Source: Staphylococcus lloydii
GTDB taxonomy: Bacteria; Bacillota; Bacilli; Staphylococcales; Staphylococcaceae
Length of the DNA: 64,000 nucleotides
NCBI RefSeq assembly: GCF_015775975.1
Contig: NZ_CP064056.1
Span: 2,108,001 to 2,172,000, forward strand
Direction of reading: 5' to 3'
Part shown: positions 37,643 through 48,717 of the stretch, in pieces
Layout: every line of letters starts with the position of its first letter
How positions within the stretch are numbered: the stretch's first letter is position 1
Made by a program: the position numbers and the translations under genes
Notes under the pieces: model-generated
Database searches by the model: none
What the model saw: the letters and a program-made list of their open reading frames with translations, nothing else
Told to the model about the DNA's origin: nothing

Positions 37643-38469
37643 CAGAATTTTTCCAACACTTAATTAGTTATCAATTCTTAAATCGTGCACTGATTATTGC
37701 CATTGTAGTAGGTATTGTTTGCGGAACAGTAGGTAGCTTAATTGTATTAAGAGGTTTAGCACTAATGAGTGACGCCATGAGTCATGCCGTTTTGCCAGGT
37801 GTGGCATTATCATTTGTTTTTGGCATCCCTCTTTATATAGGCGCTTTAATCACTGGCATGATAGCAAGTGTCCTTATTGGTTTTATTACTACAGGTAGTA
37901 AAACTAAACCTGATGCAGCGATAGGAATAAGTTTCACTGCATTTCTGTCATCAGGTATCATCATTATCAGTCTTATACATAGTACAACCGATTTATACCA
38001 TATACTATTCGGTAATATACTATCTATTACATCATCGTCATTTTGGACGACCATTGTGGTTAGTGTTGTAGTTGTGTTACTAATCATTATTTTCTTTAGA
38101 CCTCTAATGATTTCAACATTTGATGATACTTTCAGTAAGATGAGTGGTCTCAACACCACTTTAATTCATTATTTTGTAATGCTTATGCTTTCAATGGTAA
38201 CTATAGCAAGCATACAAACTGTAGGCATTATTTTAGTTGTAGCGTTATTAATTACACCCGCGAGTGCTGCATATTTACTCGCAAAAAGCTTACCTTCAAT
38301 GATGGTAATTGCTAGTACTATCGGTGTCATTAGTTCAATAACAGGCATGTATTTCAGTTATATATATAATATACCAAGCGGCGCTACAATCGTACTATGT
38401 GCCTTCATCCTCTATATCTTTATATTTAGTTTTGTAAAAATACGAAATAAGAAAGGACTTGCAACATGA
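37639..38469 (+). CDS. mntB: Manganese ABC transporter permease MntB
   Basis: A 276-residue ABC-3 family permease with about nine helices. The LMSDAMSHAVLPGVAL stretch (near residues 42-57) is the family signature. It forms the homodimeric manganese channel. It overlaps both mntA and mntC by four bases, indicating tight coupling. Confidence 0.93.
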   Translation: MTEFFQHLISYQFLNRALIIAIVVGIVCGTVGSLIVLRGLALMSDAMSHAVLPGVALSFVFGIPLYIGALITGMIASVLIGFITTGSKTKPDAAIGISFTAFLSSGIIIISLIHSTTDLYHILFGNILSITSSSFWTTIVVSVVVVLLIIIFFRPLMISTFDDTFSKMSGLNTTLIHYFVMLMLSMVTIASIQTVGIILVVALLITPASAAYLLAKSLPSMMVIASTIGVISSITGMYFSYIYNIPSGATIVLCAFILYIFIFSFVKIRNKKGLAT

Positions 38470-39398
38470 AAAAATTACTTCCTATATTAATGCTGTGCAT
38501 CTTATTTTTAGCTGCTTGCGGCAATGACAAAAAATCATCATCAGCTACTAAGAGCGACGACAAATTAAAAGTAGTTGCAACAAACTCAATTATTTATGAT
38601 ATGGCCAAAAATGTAGCGGGAGATAAAATCGAATTACATAGTATCGTACCCATTGGTCAAGATCCACATGAATATGAAGTTAAACCTAAAGACATCAAGG
38701 CACTTACGGATGCTGACGTCGTTCTATATAATGGTTTGAACTTAGAATCCGGTAATGGATGGTTTGAAAAAGCTTTAAAACAAGCCGGAAAATCTATGAA
38801 GGATGACGATGTAGTTGCAGTATCCAAAAAAGTAGACCCTATCTATCTTGAAGGTGCTAAAGGTGATAAAGACAAATTAGATCCACATGCTTGGTTGAGT
38901 TTAGACAATGGCATTAAGTATACAGAAACTATCAAAGAAACATTGTTAAACAAAACAAAAAATCATAAAGATGATATTGAAAAAATGGGTGACGAATACT
39001 TAACTCAACTTAAAGATTTAAATGAAGAAAGTAATGGTAAATTTAAAGACATACCTAAAAAAGAACGTACAATAGTTACGAGTGAAGGTGCATTTAAATA
39101 TTTTGCTCGACAATACGAAATTAAACCTGGATATATTTGGGAAATCAACACTGAAAAGCAAGGTACACCTGAACAAATGAAAGAAGCAATCAAATTTGTT
39201 AAAGACAATAATGTTAAACATTTACTAGTTGAAACAAGTGTTGATCGTAAAATCATGGAAAGTTTGAGCGAAGAAACTAAAAAAGATATTTACGGTGAAA
39301 TTTTCACTGATTCAATTGGTAAACCAGGTAGTAAAGGTGATTCCTACTACAAAATGATGAAATATAATATCGACACAATTCACGGCAGTATGCAATAA
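38466..39398 (+). CDS. mntC: Manganese-binding lipoprotein MntC
   Basis: A 310-residue cluster A-I solute-binding lipoprotein. The lipobox is LAAC, with lipidated Cys18. The metal ligands are the histidines in DPHEYE and DPHAWL, a Glu near residue 207 and Asp in the final FTDSIG motif. It delivers manganese to MntAB and is surface exposed. It is the last gene of the operon, followed by an unusually structured 3' UTR. Confidence 0.94.
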   Translation: MKKLLPILMLCILFLAACGNDKKSSSATKSDDKLKVVATNSIIYDMAKNVAGDKIELHSIVPIGQDPHEYEVKPKDIKALTDADVVLYNGLNLESGNGWFEKALKQAGKSMKDDDVVAVSKKVDPIYLEGAKGDKDKLDPHAWLSLDNGIKYTETIKETLLNKTKNHKDDIEKMGDEYLTQLKDLNEESNGKFKDIPKKERTIVTSEGAFKYFARQYEIKPGYIWEINTEKQGTPEQMKEAIKFVKDNNVKHLLVETSVDRKIMESLSEETKKDIYGEIFTDSIGKPGSKGDSYYKMMKYNIDTIHGSMQ

Positions 39399-39570
39399 AC
39401 AATAGTTTAAGGCTATTCTACCTTGTAAGGTGAATAGTCCCATACCGTACTTAACACCTAATACTGCAATCATCAATTAGTACGGTATGGTGGTATTCAA
39501 AGCCTTAAATAAACTCCTTAAGCCATCAACAGGTTGAAATCCTCCCCCTGTTGATGGCTTTTTCTCTTAA
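39399..39570 (+). ncRNA. Structured mntABC 3' UTR, candidate 3'-UTR-derived RNA
   Basis: After the mntC stop come three hairpins before the terminator's T-run: about 39413-39439 (GGCTATTC with GAATAGTC), 39440-39490 (12-bp perfect arms CCATACCGTACT/AGTACGGTATGG) and 39520-39560. The last has 14-bp arms and a loop at 39534-39546 that contains CCTCCC, complementary to a ribosome binding site. In S. aureus the mntABC 3' UTR gives the RNA RsaC; whether this shorter region is processed is unknown. Confidence 0.5.
39520..39565 (+). terminator. Terminator of mntABC
   Basis: A 14-bp perfect stem (AAGCCATCAACAGG with CCTGTTGATGGCTT), loop 39534-39546, followed by TTTCTCTT. Confidence 0.85.
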
Positions 39571-39574
39571 AAAA

Positions 39575-39625
39575 AGTTAGCACTTAACCTCTGTATTTAA
39601 CTTTTAATGAGGTTATGTGCTAACT
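39575..39625 (-). terminator. Terminator of CPA1 antiporter gene
   Basis: Inverted repeat of 17 bases per arm (39575-39591 with 39609-39625), nearly perfect, lies 15 bases downstream of the minus-strand gene; the A-run at 39569-39575 gives the T-run. Confidence 0.8.
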
Positions 39626-39639
39626 TCTAATTATATCTA

Positions 39640-41688
39640 TTAAGTTAAACTATCAACGAGTACCATTTCGTCGTAATTGATTGATTCTCTGATTTTTAAT
39701 GCTGTCGCTTCACTAATATCTTCATCATCTACTAATTGATTTAATAATCTTCTTTGCTCTTTAAGCGCCGTTAATTTCACTTTAGTAATTGACGTTTCAT
39801 TCTTCTGATCAAAGAAGTTTTTTGGTGCTAAGTTTTCAATTCTTAGTAAGTAACCATCACAAATCATACCTACTTCTAGTTTATTTTCTTCCGTTGTTTC
39901 TTTACTCAATCTGCTTACGACACGATAATGCACAGTTCTCATTACATTTGAAATTTCGACAAGGTTATCGACAATAGATAATGAAGAAGCTGCATTTGTT
40001 TTCATACGTGTTTTAATTCGTCTTTTTAAAATAAATGCACGAAATTCTACTTTTAAACGTTGAATAAGCGATGCTTGCTTATAGATTTGTGTACGTTCAG
40101 CGTACCGCATATAGTTATCTAACACACTCGTTGTAATATCGCCGTTTTCAACTAAACTATTAAGCGTGTTATTCTCAGCGTCAAAGGCGATTTTTTGCAG
40201 TCTTTGTAATTCTTTCGCATCTTCATCTTCATTTTCTACAGATTTTAAGAATGCCAACTTGTCGTGATAATCTTTGATTACACTGCCATATCTGAAGCTC
40301 GATTCAATCGTCGACATTTGATTTAAACTATCTATCACTTTTTCTAAAATATAAATACGTGCTTGTTTATAATTCATGCCTTTTTGTTTTGGTTTAGCTG
40401 CTGCCGGTGTTACGAGCGGCACAATAAATTGCGCAACTATTAAACTAATAATAACCATGCCTGAGGCGATAAATAATAAATCATCTCTGAATGAAAATGA
40501 ATGGTGGTTTGCTAACATGTATGGCAACGTCAATGCGATGGCTAATGAGATGGTCCCATGCACACCACAAATTGACATAATAAATGCGTAAGTCCCTCTC
40601 TTAGGAGGTACTTCTGAGGTCATTGAGTCCTCTTCATTATGTGTAATCATTTTTTGGAAGGGACTGATTGGTAAGTAAAAATAAGGATAAAGTACAAGGA
40701 CCCATAAAAATCTAAATAAATAAATTGCTAGTGCAACTAAAAATGTTACTACAATTAAAAAGGCCAGATTATGTGGTTCATTTTTAATAATGCGCCCGAC
40801 AACTTCCGGGATTAAATAACCTAAAATAGAGAAAACAAAACCATTTAATACATAACCTAATATATTCCATGTGTGGTTATAACTCATTTGTAGTCTTGTA
40901 CGTGCTTGTGCGATACGGTCACGTTCAAATCCATGTACTAGCCCTGCTACTACTGCAGCTATAATACCAGAAGCATGGAACATTTCTGCAACTAAATAAG
41001 TTATAAATGGTGTAATCAACTGAATAAATGTAAACATGTTTACATTTTCTATTCCTCTTCGTGTTAACGTCACTCTCATTCTAACGAAAGCTACCCCGAT
41101 AATCAGTCCAACAATAAATCCGCCAATGGACGAAATTAAAAATTGTTCGACTGCACTTACTACAGAAAATGTACCAGTAATTAAAGCAGCTACGGCTATT
41201 TTAAAAGATATGATACCAGCGGCATCATTAAGTAATGATTCACCCTCTAAAATAGTCATAGATCCTTTTGGTAAAATTTTACCTTTTGTTATTGCTTGTA
41301 CGGCTACGGCATCAGTTGGACATAAAATTGCAGCTAGAGCAAAGGCTGCCGCCATAGGTAATTCAGGCCAAATCCAATGTACAAATAATCCAACAACAAT
41401 AACCGTCGTGACAACTAGGCCTAGTGCCATCATTAAGACAGGTTTGATATAACGTCTTAAATGCACTCGAGATACTTGTACACCCTCAACGAATAGCAAT
41501 GGCGCGATTAATGCTACCATAAATAATTCACTATCAAATTGAAACTGTACAGGAACAGGCGTCACATAAAGTAACATACCTAAAATTATTTGAATAAAGG
41601 CCAATGGCACTTTAGGCAAAAATGTATGTACAAATGAACTTAATATAACGACTGCTATAAAAATTAATAATGTTTCAAATATCTCCAT
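39640..41688 (-). CDS. CPA1 family cation/proton antiporter
   Basis: A 682-residue antiporter. The membrane domain (about 1-415) has twelve or more helices and the ILEGESLLNDAAG motif near residues 145-157, whose Asn-Asp pair takes part in sodium/proton exchange. The hydrophilic C-terminal half (about 430-682) is helical and probably regulatory, as in NhaP/YjcE-type proteins. It lies between mntABC and the Mnh2 antiporter, the same order as recalled for S. aureus. It should help in pH and salt adaptation. Confidence 0.9.
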   Translation of the reverse strand: MEIFETLLIFIAVVILSSFVHTFLPKVPLAFIQIILGMLLYVTPVPVQFQFDSELFMVALIAPLLFVEGVQVSRVHLRRYIKPVLMMALGLVVTTVIVVGLFVHWIWPELPMAAAFALAAILCPTDAVAVQAITKGKILPKGSMTILEGESLLNDAAGIISFKIAVAALITGTFSVVSAVEQFLISSIGGFIVGLIIGVAFVRMRVTLTRRGIENVNMFTFIQLITPFITYLVAEMFHASGIIAAVVAGLVHGFERDRIAQARTRLQMSYNHTWNILGYVLNGFVFSILGYLIPEVVGRIIKNEPHNLAFLIVVTFLVALAIYLFRFLWVLVLYPYFYLPISPFQKMITHNEEDSMTSEVPPKRGTYAFIMSICGVHGTISLAIALTLPYMLANHHSFSFRDDLLFIASGMVIISLIVAQFIVPLVTPAAAKPKQKGMNYKQARIYILEKVIDSLNQMSTIESSFRYGSVIKDYHDKLAFLKSVENEDEDAKELQRLQKIAFDAENNTLNSLVENGDITTSVLDNYMRYAERTQIYKQASLIQRLKVEFRAFILKRRIKTRMKTNAASSLSIVDNLVEISNVMRTVHYRVVSRLSKETTEENKLEVGMICDGYLLRIENLAPKNFFDQKNETSITKVKLTALKEQRRLLNQLVDDEDISEATALKIRESINYDEMVLVDSLT

Positions 41689-41934
41689 AGTTTCACCTCT
41701 CTTCGTTTCAATATGTGCATCATAATTGCTGAGGTTGAAACAAACATTTCGTGAATAAATTTATCATTCACATATTTATTCACGTCATGATTTTATATTT
41801 CAAAGTTTTCTCCCAAATACTTTAAAGAAAATTTTTCTAAATTCACACAATTACAAATATACATTATTTTATCACTTTTTTTGTCACTTATTAAATTTAA
41901 AGCCTATTACACAACCGATTACAGACAATCATAG

Positions 41935-42381
41935 TTAATAATCATTTTCTTCTTTATAACGCTGTTGACGTAATTGTTCTCGCTTTTGAGCACGTTCTTT
42001 CAATTGTTCGAAACTACTTCTTTCATTCGCACTTAATAAGATATTTGTGTTGCCAACATTGTCATTTTTACGATACATATATGCACCTGTACGATATGCT
42101 GCTCTTGATATTAAGTGTCCACCTACTGGAGAAGTTAAATTAATAAATACTAAAGCTAGAATTAAACGTACACTTATATAGCCTTGCGCAGAAACAAAAT
42201 ACACGATTACACCAACTAATGTTAACAGCACAGATAACGTAGAACTTTTCGTTGCAGCATGACTTCGTAAAAAGACATCTTGGAATTTAATTAAACCTAT
42301 GGCACTAATGAGTGCTATGATACTCCCTAAAAACAGCATGATTGCGGCGATGAGGTTAACGATTTCGCTTATTGTTGGCAT
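41935..42381 (-). CDS. mnhG2: Mnh2 antiporter subunit G
   Basis: About 148 residues from the ATG at 42381, which follows a GGGGGG run; this gives the length of S. aureus MnhG2. Three membrane helices, with [21 protein letters not shown] shared by the family (given in part: [13 protein letters not shown]), are followed by a charged tail. Last gene of mnhA2-G2. It overlaps mnhF2 by 26 bases. Confidence 0.92.
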   Translation of the reverse strand: MPTISEIVNLIAAIMLFLGSIIALISAIGLIKFQDVFLRSHAATKSSTLSVLLTLVGVIVYFVSAQGYISVRLILALVFINLTSPVGGHLISRAAYRTGAYMYRKNDNVGNTNILLSANERSSFEQLKERAQKREQLRQQRYKEENDY

Positions 42382-42658
42382 TGAAAACGTGCCCCCCTTC
42401 AATAAAACGTGAAATAGATACTGAACTAACAAAGGAGATGATGGCAATTAATAGAATAGAATCTAGGAATGAAAAGGTGTCATATACAACGCTCATAACA
42501 CCAACGATAGACATCAATATCGCACTTGAGGCATCGAATGCTACTACTCTATCTGCCGTTGTCGGCCCTTTTATAAGTCTAAACAAACTAAACAATAACG
42601 CTACACCAAATACTATGATTGAACTAGTAATAAAAAAGTTTGTTAATGATGCTATCAT
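42356..42658 (-). CDS. mnhF2: Mnh2 antiporter subunit F
   Basis: A 100-residue subunit with three membrane helices. [16 protein letters not shown] near residues 27-42 is the family signature. Overlaps mnhE2 by four bases and mnhG2 by 26. Part of the seven-subunit Na+(K+)/H+ antiporter. Confidence 0.93.
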   Translation of the reverse strand: MIASLTNFFITSSIIVFGVALLFSLFRLIKGPTTADRVVAFDASSAILMSIVGVMSVVYDTFSFLDSILLIAIISFVSSVSISRFIEGGHVFNANNKRNR

Positions 42659-43137
42659 TCTGCCACCTCCAATATAAGTCCTTCGTATTGTCTAATACTC
42701 TTTAATAACTTTTGTCGCTCTTTTTCCGAAATATCTATAGCATGTATAAAGAATTTCTTTTTTTCTTTTGAGATACGAATCACAGTAGAACCTGGCGTAA
42801 TAATGATTAATATCGTTAAAAATGAAACGCTCCAATCACTAGTGAGTTTCGTTTCATAAGTTACTAATCCAGGATTCATATCTTGGGTTTTAAATAAAAT
42901 ATAGTTAATAGTAGTCATGCTTGAGGTAATTAATTGATATAAATAAACTGCTAAAAACTTTATAGCTACCCAAACCTTTTTTAGATAAAATTCTTGTCCA
43001 AAAAAGCGATGTAATATATAAATGACAATCAACCCAATTAAATATCCGGAGAAGAAAGTTGTCACTTTAAACGCTTCTTCGTCTTGAAAAAGCACCCATA
43101 AAAAGGCAATGATGACGTTCAAAACTACTTGTCTCAT
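42655..43137 (-). CDS. mnhE2: Mnh2 antiporter subunit E
   Basis: A 160-residue subunit with membrane helices in the first half and a soluble domain containing [21 protein letters not shown] (given in part: [11 protein letters not shown]), the MrpE signature. Its start overlaps the mnhD2 stop by one base. Confidence 0.93.
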   Translation of the reverse strand: MRQVVLNVIIAFLWVLFQDEEAFKVTTFFSGYLIGLIVIYILHRFFGQEFYLKKVWVAIKFLAVYLYQLITSSMTTINYILFKTQDMNPGLVTYETKLTSDWSVSFLTILIIITPGSTVIRISKEKKKFFIHAIDISEKERQKLLKSIRQYEGLILEVAE

Positions 43138-44636
43138 TATTTCTCCTCCTTCAATAAATGTGGATTTACTTGTTGCTCGTATTTACCTTCATCCATATTG
43201 AGATGCGTGGCATTATTTGTCACTTTCAATATCATTGGTGCAGCTAAACCGATAATAATAACTACAACAACTAAGACGCCGATTAACGTAGAACGGTAAC
43301 GCGGTATTTTATTATAGTTTAGTTCTTTCCCCGTTGTAGCACTACCCAAGTACATAGTGAAATAAATTCTAAATAAGCTAAACATCGCTATAACACTCGT
43401 GATAACCATCAATGTTAAACCTATATAATTGCCGTTTTCTATAGCGCCTTGGAATATTAATAATTTCCCAGGAAATCCACTAAATGGTGGCACACCACCG
43501 ATAGCAAGTGTTGTCACTACTAACGCGATACCTAGCACGGGCTCACGTTTAGCTAAACCTTGTAAATAATTATATTGTCGGCATCCTGTTATATACACAA
43601 GACTACCAATAACAAAGAAAAGTAAGGTTTTGACGACAATATCGTTAACTAAATAGAATATTGCACCATTAACGCCAGCAAACGTATGTGAACCTAATCC
43701 TAAAATTATAAATCCGATTGATAAAATAACTTGGTACGCTGCAATCTTCTTAATATCTTTATAAGCAATTACACCAAATGCACCAATGAGCATTGTTATA
43801 CAAGCTAAAAATACGAGCAGTGCATGTGTAATATGATCATGTCCATTAAACATTAACGTAAAGAAACGTATCAGTGCATAAGCACCCACTTTAGTCATCA
43901 ACGCGGCAAATAATGCGGCAAGTTCTGTATTTAATACAGCATAGGCTTTTGGCAGCCACATGAACAATACCAATGCCGCTTTAGAACCAAATGCAATTAA
44001 AAATACCATAGACACAATAACGATAGCATTATGGTTGTCTAATTCTTTTAATCTTTGAGCCACTTGCGCAAAGTTTAACGTTCCAGTCAACTTATACAAT
44101 AGACCTATACCAAGTAGCAACAACCACGAACCGATAATATTCAATACGACAAATATGATTGCAGCACGTAATTGTTCAACCGATTGACCTAATGTAATTA
44201 GCACGAATGAAGCGAGCAACATAACTTCAAACATGACGTATAAATTGAATAAATCTGCAGTTAGAAATGAGCCAATTACGCCGACTGTTAAGAAAAGTAT
44301 AAAACTTGGTAGATAGAAGCGAATTGCCCTTTTTTCTGCACGGCCAAAGCCATAAGAAATAATTAAAGTTACAACAAAACTAGACGTAGTCACCATTAGT
44401 AAACTTAAAGAGTCACCTACAAATTGAATACCATAAGGTGCCTTCCAACCACCAAAATCAAGCGTGATTGGTTTATGATTTAATACATAAATTAACAACC
44501 CTAAAGCAATGATTGTAGAGACTGCCATCGTCCCAATTGCAAATATACGAGATAATAAGCTGCGTTCACGAATAAAGACTAAAATAAATGCACATAATGC
44601 AGGGAGAATAAAAGGTAAAATTAATAAATTACTCAT
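43137..44636 (-). CDS. mnhD2: Mnh2 antiporter subunit D
   Basis: About 499 residues from the ATG at 44636, the start that matches S. aureus MnhD2; the earlier frame overlaps mnhC2 more deeply without a ribosome binding site. A NuoL/M/N-like proton-pumping subunit with fourteen or so helices; conserved Glu in [12 protein letters not shown] and Lys in [11 protein letters not shown] are on the proton path. It overlaps mnhC2 by eight bases. Confidence 0.93.
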   Translation of the reverse strand: MSNLLILPFILPALCAFILVFIRERSLLSRIFAIGTMAVSTIIALGLLIYVLNHKPITLDFGGWKAPYGIQFVGDSLSLLMVTTSSFVVTLIISYGFGRAEKRAIRFYLPSFILFLTVGVIGSFLTADLFNLYVMFEVMLLASFVLITLGQSVEQLRAAIIFVVLNIIGSWLLLLGIGLLYKLTGTLNFAQVAQRLKELDNHNAIVIVSMVFLIAFGSKAALVLFMWLPKAYAVLNTELAALFAALMTKVGAYALIRFFTLMFNGHDHITHALLVFLACITMLIGAFGVIAYKDIKKIAAYQVILSIGFIILGLGSHTFAGVNGAIFYLVNDIVVKTLLFFVIGSLVYITGCRQYNYLQGLAKREPVLGIALVVTTLAIGGVPPFSGFPGKLLIFQGAIENGNYIGLTLMVITSVIAMFSLFRIYFTMYLGSATTGKELNYNKIPRYRSTLIGVLVVVVIIIGLAAPMILKVTNNATHLNMDEGKYEQQVNPHLLKEEK

Positions 44637-44976
44637 CGTTATCCTCCTCCCCACGTAACACGTCAATTTCATCTTCTTTCGTTACGCGGTATGTTCTATA
44701 AACTAATACCAGTAAGAAAGCTGTCATTGCAAAGCCAATTACAATAGCAGTCAACACGATTGCCTGTAGCAGTGGATCAACAAAATTGTTATTGCCTGCA
44801 CCAATTAAAGGTTCTGCCTTATCCTTACCGTAATCACCCATGCTCATAATAATTAAATTCCCAGCATGTGTGTATATAGAAATACCAATCACGATACGTA
44901 TTAAATTAATTGAAAGAATCATATAAGTACCAATAAATATTAAGAAACCGATAACTAATAATAATATTAAGTTCAT
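44629..44976 (-). CDS. mnhC2: Mnh2 antiporter subunit C
   Basis: A 115-residue NuoK-like subunit with three helices and the [17 protein letters not shown] signature near residues 68-84. It overlaps mnhB2 by four bases. The acidic C-terminal tail (about the last 15 residues) is cytoplasmic. Confidence 0.93.
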   Translation of the reverse strand: MNLILLLVIGFLIFIGTYMILSINLIRIVIGISIYTHAGNLIIMSMGDYGKDKAEPLIGAGNNNFVDPLLQAIVLTAIVIGFAMTAFLLVLVYRTYRVTKEDEIDVLRGEEDNDE

Positions 44977-45398
44977 GAGCGACCACCACTTATCGACAAC
45001 ATAACTGTTACAATAACACCCACAACAGTTAATACGACACCTAACTCAAATAATGTCACTGTCGTTAAATGCATGTCGCCTAACAATGGCAAGTGTACAT
45101 GCGCATCAGTTTGATAGAGGAATGGTTTACCGAAAAACATTGGTAAGATGGCTGTAGCCATGGACACTAATGAACCTAATACGATTAAGATTTTAAAGTC
45201 TACTGGTACAGATACTAAAACTTCTTTCACATCGAAGGCTAAAAACATCAACAAGAATGCTGAGCTAAAAACTAATCCGCCTATGAAACCGCCACCTGGA
45301 TTGTTATGTCCTGCTAAAAACAAATAAAAGCCAAATGTTAATAATATAAACACGACAATCTTTGTTATGGTACGCAGTACAACATCATTCTCTTTCAT
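44973..45398 (-). CDS. mnhB2: Mnh2 antiporter subunit B
   Basis: A 141-residue subunit with four helices and the [13 protein letters not shown] motif near residues 29-41, the MrpB signature. It overlaps mnhA2 by fourteen bases. Confidence 0.94.
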   Translation of the reverse strand: MKENDVVLRTITKIVVFILLTFGFYLFLAGHNNPGGGFIGGLVFSSAFLLMFLAFDVKEVLVSVPVDFKILIVLGSLVSMATAILPMFFGKPFLYQTDAHVHLPLLGDMHLTTVTLFELGVVLTVVGVIVTVMLSISGGRS

Positions 45399-47781
45399 CT
45401 TGTCCCCTCCGATCTTTAAAGTTAAGTAATGTATAAATACCTAAACCTACTATTATAAGTACGACACCTTCAAATAAGGTATCAAAAGCTCTGAAATCAC
45501 CTAATATTGAGTTAACAATGTTTTTGCCGCCTGTTAACTTATATGCGTTGTGATAGTAAGTTGATATTGAACCAATCGATTTCCCTTGTTGAACAATAAA
45601 CACTAATGTCACAACCGTCGCAGCCATAATAAGCGAAACGATAATTTTAACTAATTCACGCTTTTTATGCACCTTTCCTCGTGGCACGTTTGGTAAGCGA
45701 GAAAAGCTTACAATAAATAATATCGTAGTAATTGTCTCCACAACGAGTTGCGTCAAGGCTAAATCAGGGGCTTTCATTAAAATAAAGAATATCGTTACAC
45801 AGTACCCTACGATACCGTTTAAGATAACCATCGTTAAACGTTGACGAATAAATATCAACGCCACCCCAAGTACAAATACTACAATGACAGTGATAACTTC
45901 TAATGGTCCAAATTCGCTCACATGTATTTGATGGACCTGAGGAAAACCAATTTGAATAATTGAGTAAATCACAACCAAAGTGAAAATTAATAATGTCATA
46001 TTGATGTAATGATTTAATCTATTATTCATTAAATTGCGTATGCTATAACCTGAATATGATTCAAACTGTTTATATGAATCATTGTATAAATTAGATAGCG
46101 ATATTAATTTATATTTACCTGCTATTTTCGTCCAATCGACTTTCAATGCTGCAGCTAAGCCAATAATGATGACTAAAATACTAAAGATTAATGGTAAATT
46201 AATGCCGTGCCATTGAGAAACATGTGGCGCGATTGCGTCAATTTTTTCACCAATTGTAATGCTTCGTAATGCTGGTAGTATTAAATTTTCACCAATAACA
46301 TTAGGAACAAAGAATATTATTGGTAATAAAATCATCATTATCATAGAAGGTAAGGTAAACAAGACTGGTTCATGTATATGCTTCTTAGGTAAACGCATTT
46401 CTTCATATTTACCCCAAAATACTTTTTTAATCATAAACATGGCATATATCATAGTGAATATACTTGCAACGACACCAATAGCAACGATGATAATAGTCAA
46501 CACGCTACCAAACCCTTTAAGTTGATGCGCATTTACTAAGCCATCAAAAAACATTTCTTTACTTAAAAAGCCATTTAATAAAGGCATGCCTGCCATTGAT
46601 AATGCGGATAATAACATCACTATATGTGTTATAGGAAACACTTTACGCATGCCAGATAACATTCTTATATCTCTCGTGCCAGTTTCATGGTCTATAATAC
46701 CTACACCCATAAACAAAGCACCTTTGAATAAAGCGTGATTTGATAAGTGGAATAACGCTGCGAATAAAATCATGGCATAAATTTCTGTAAGTTCACCTTT
46801 TGTATGACTTGCTATTCCTCCACCAAGCCCTACCATCGACACAATCATACCTAATTGACTGATTGTCGAATAGGCTAAAATACCTTTTAAATCATACTGT
46901 CTAACTGCATTTAAAGCACCGAAAATCATTGTTATTAAACCTACAAAAGTAACGGCGTAGATATAAAATTGACTCAGACCAAGTAAGAGCGTAAATCTAA
47001 ATAGTAAGAAGATACCTGCTTTTACCATTGTTGCCGAATGGAGATAAGCACTAACTGGTGTTGGTGCCGCCATTGCTTTAGGTAACCAAACATGAAATGG
47101 GAACTGAGCTGATTTCGTAAATGCTGCGATAAGCATAAGTATTACAATGGCAAGGAATAACGGACTTTGTGCTATTTTGTCACTGTGTTCAATAATTTCT
47201 GTAATTGTGTTAGTCCCTGTAATTGTATAAATCATAATAAATGCAATTAATAATGCCAAACCACCAAGAACAGTGATGACAAAGGATTGAATCGCACCAA
47301 ATTGACTCTCTCTATTGTCGTACCAATAAGAGATAAGTAAGAATGAAGATACACTCGTTAATTCCCAAAATACATATAAAATGATTGTATTATTTGCAGT
47401 TACAATACCTAACATACTTAACATAAAAAGAATTAAGTATATATAAAAGCGAGGTAAATTATCATGTTGTTTCGAAAGATATTGCGTAGCATAGAAAAAT
47501 ACAGCCAAACCTATTACCGAAATTAAAATTGAAAAGAAAATGCTTAAACCATCTAAACGAAAAGCTAAATTAATATCAATTGAGCTAAGCCACGGTATGT
47601 TGATATTAAGGAAATGTCCACGAAGCACTTGAGGTAATTGCCAAATGAAGTAAATTGTTGAAATGATGGGTGCAATAATAGCTATATGTCCTGCATAGCG
47701 ACTCATCTTGTCGTTAGCAAAAGTAATAGTTAGCAGCACCATAATAATAATTAGAATACTGAATAGGTATATCAGACTCAT
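45385..47781 (-). CDS. mnhA2: Mnh2 antiporter subunit A
   Basis: A 798-residue NuoL-like subunit with a fused MrpB-like C-terminal part. The proton-path residues are visible in [14 protein letters not shown] (Glu) and [21 protein letters not shown] (Lys; given here in part as [20 protein letters not shown]). It is the first gene of the operon mnhA2B2C2D2E2F2G2, and expression of the second copy favours high pH in S. aureus. The 18-base gap to the recombinase-like gene upstream may join it to the same message. Confidence 0.95.
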   Translation of the reverse strand: MSLIYLFSILIIIMVLLTITFANDKMSRYAGHIAIIAPIISTIYFIWQLPQVLRGHFLNINIPWLSSIDINLAFRLDGLSIFFSILISVIGLAVFFYATQYLSKQHDNLPRFYIYLILFMLSMLGIVTANNTIILYVFWELTSVSSFLLISYWYDNRESQFGAIQSFVITVLGGLALLIAFIMIYTITGTNTITEIIEHSDKIAQSPLFLAIVILMLIAAFTKSAQFPFHVWLPKAMAAPTPVSAYLHSATMVKAGIFLLFRFTLLLGLSQFYIYAVTFVGLITMIFGALNAVRQYDLKGILAYSTISQLGMIVSMVGLGGGIASHTKGELTEIYAMILFAALFHLSNHALFKGALFMGVGIIDHETGTRDIRMLSGMRKVFPITHIVMLLSALSMAGMPLLNGFLSKEMFFDGLVNAHQLKGFGSVLTIIIVAIGVVASIFTMIYAMFMIKKVFWGKYEEMRLPKKHIHEPVLFTLPSMIMMILLPIIFFVPNVIGENLILPALRSITIGEKIDAIAPHVSQWHGINLPLIFSILVIIIGLAAALKVDWTKIAGKYKLISLSNLYNDSYKQFESYSGYSIRNLMNNRLNHYINMTLLIFTLVVIYSIIQIGFPQVHQIHVSEFGPLEVITVIVVFVLGVALIFIRQRLTMVILNGIVGYCVTIFFILMKAPDLALTQLVVETITTILFIVSFSRLPNVPRGKVHKKRELVKIIVSLIMAATVVTLVFIVQQGKSIGSISTYYHNAYKLTGGKNIVNSILGDFRAFDTLFEGVVLIIVGLGIYTLLNFKDRRGQDERE

Positions 47782-47799
47782 CGTTGCCCCCCTTTACTG

Positions 47800-48351
47800 T
47801 TATAAATTTAAAGCTATTGTTGTTTTACTCGCATTTCTAGAAATGCCTATAAACTTCATGGTCTCGTATGTTGTCTGATGCCCTAAATATTTTTGGATTA
47901 TAGATATTGAGATACCCGATTGGTACGCATGATAAGCAAATGTTTTTCTCAATGTAGTTAAACCAATATGTACCATTCCAAGTTCTTCTGCGGCAGCATG
48001 AATAATACGATATGCTTGTTGTCTCGATAAACCTTTATGTGTTCTATTTGATTGAAACAACAAATCGCTTGTCACTAATTGTTCTGTAGCAATAAATTCT
48101 GTTAAATCCTGCTGTAAATCTTCAGGAATCACAATGTTAATATTTGTGGCATGTTCTTCTACCCAAAATGATTTAATCAGCTGATCTGATGCAATGACAT
48201 CTGCAACTGTTAAATTTAATAATTCGTTTAATTTCACACCTGTATGTATAGCAAATTTAAATAATAAATAATCTCTTTGAGATTTTGATTGCAATACTTT
48301 ATACATCTCTTTGATTTCTTCCAAGTCACGGATTGGATCAACTTGATTCAT
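47800..48351 (-). CDS. Tyrosine-recombinase-fold protein with lost catalytic residues
   Basis: A 183-residue protein from the ATG at 48351, preceded by GAGAGGTGAA. It is only a recombinase catalytic domain, without the N-terminal arm-binding domain. Set against active family members, box I Arg is Lys40 (HTGVKLNELL), the His of HxLR is Thr132 (TTLRK) and the nucleophile Tyr is Phe167 (TMKFIGI); Arg135 and His158 (LGH) remain. It is therefore unlikely to cut DNA and may be a DNA-binding regulator. It is conserved beside mnhA2 in S. aureus, from memory, so it is not a sign of a mobile element. Confidence 0.85.
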   Translation of the reverse strand: MNQVDPIRDLEEIKEMYKVLQSKSQRDYLLFKFAIHTGVKLNELLNLTVADVIASDQLIKSFWVEEHATNINIVIPEDLQQDLTEFIATEQLVTSDLLFQSNRTHKGLSRQQAYRIIHAAAEELGMVHIGLTTLRKTFAYHAYQSGISISIIQKYLGHQTTYETMKFIGISRNASKTTIALNL

Positions 48352-48498
48352 GACTTCACCTCTCGCCCATAAATGTTTCTTATTCAATATTAAATGATAT
48401 TTAAGTAACATTAAAGTGTTTTGCACCAAATTTTTAAAATTTTCTGTCTCATTATGTCTTCGTCAACGATATTTATAGTGAAAGGAGGTTTAAACATT

Positions 48499-48702
48499 AT
48501 GAATGAAGTTAGTCAATTAACTGTCGTACTTTCCCGTATCGTACTTAATGGAGCTGGTAAAGCTACTAAAGTTACTCGCCGCTTCGCCAATTTAAATCCA
48601 CGAGCCACCGACGATCAATTAAGACAATTCAAATCTATTATCGAACAACTTACCAATGAAAATTTCGATACATTTGAAGTAGTCAAAACTGTGAATTTAT
48701 AA
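48499..48702 (+). CDS. DUF1659 domain protein
   Basis: A 67-residue protein from the ATG at 48499; a perfect AAAGGAGGT lies nine bases upstream, while the earlier in-frame ATG has none. The family, of unknown function, is usually encoded together with a DUF2922 protein, as here. It is divergent from the recombinase-fold gene and shares its 147-base promoter region. Confidence 0.85.
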   Translation: MNEVSQLTVVLSRIVLNGAGKATKVTRRFANLNPRATDDQLRQFKSIIEQLTNENFDTFEVVKTVNL

Positions 48703-48717
48703 TAAGGAGGTTAAAAT

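Noticed and set aside
47800..48429. Integrase as a sign of a mobile element
   Set aside because: The catalytic residues are missing, there are no flanking repeats or phage genes, and the neighbourhood is recalled to be conserved in S. aureus.
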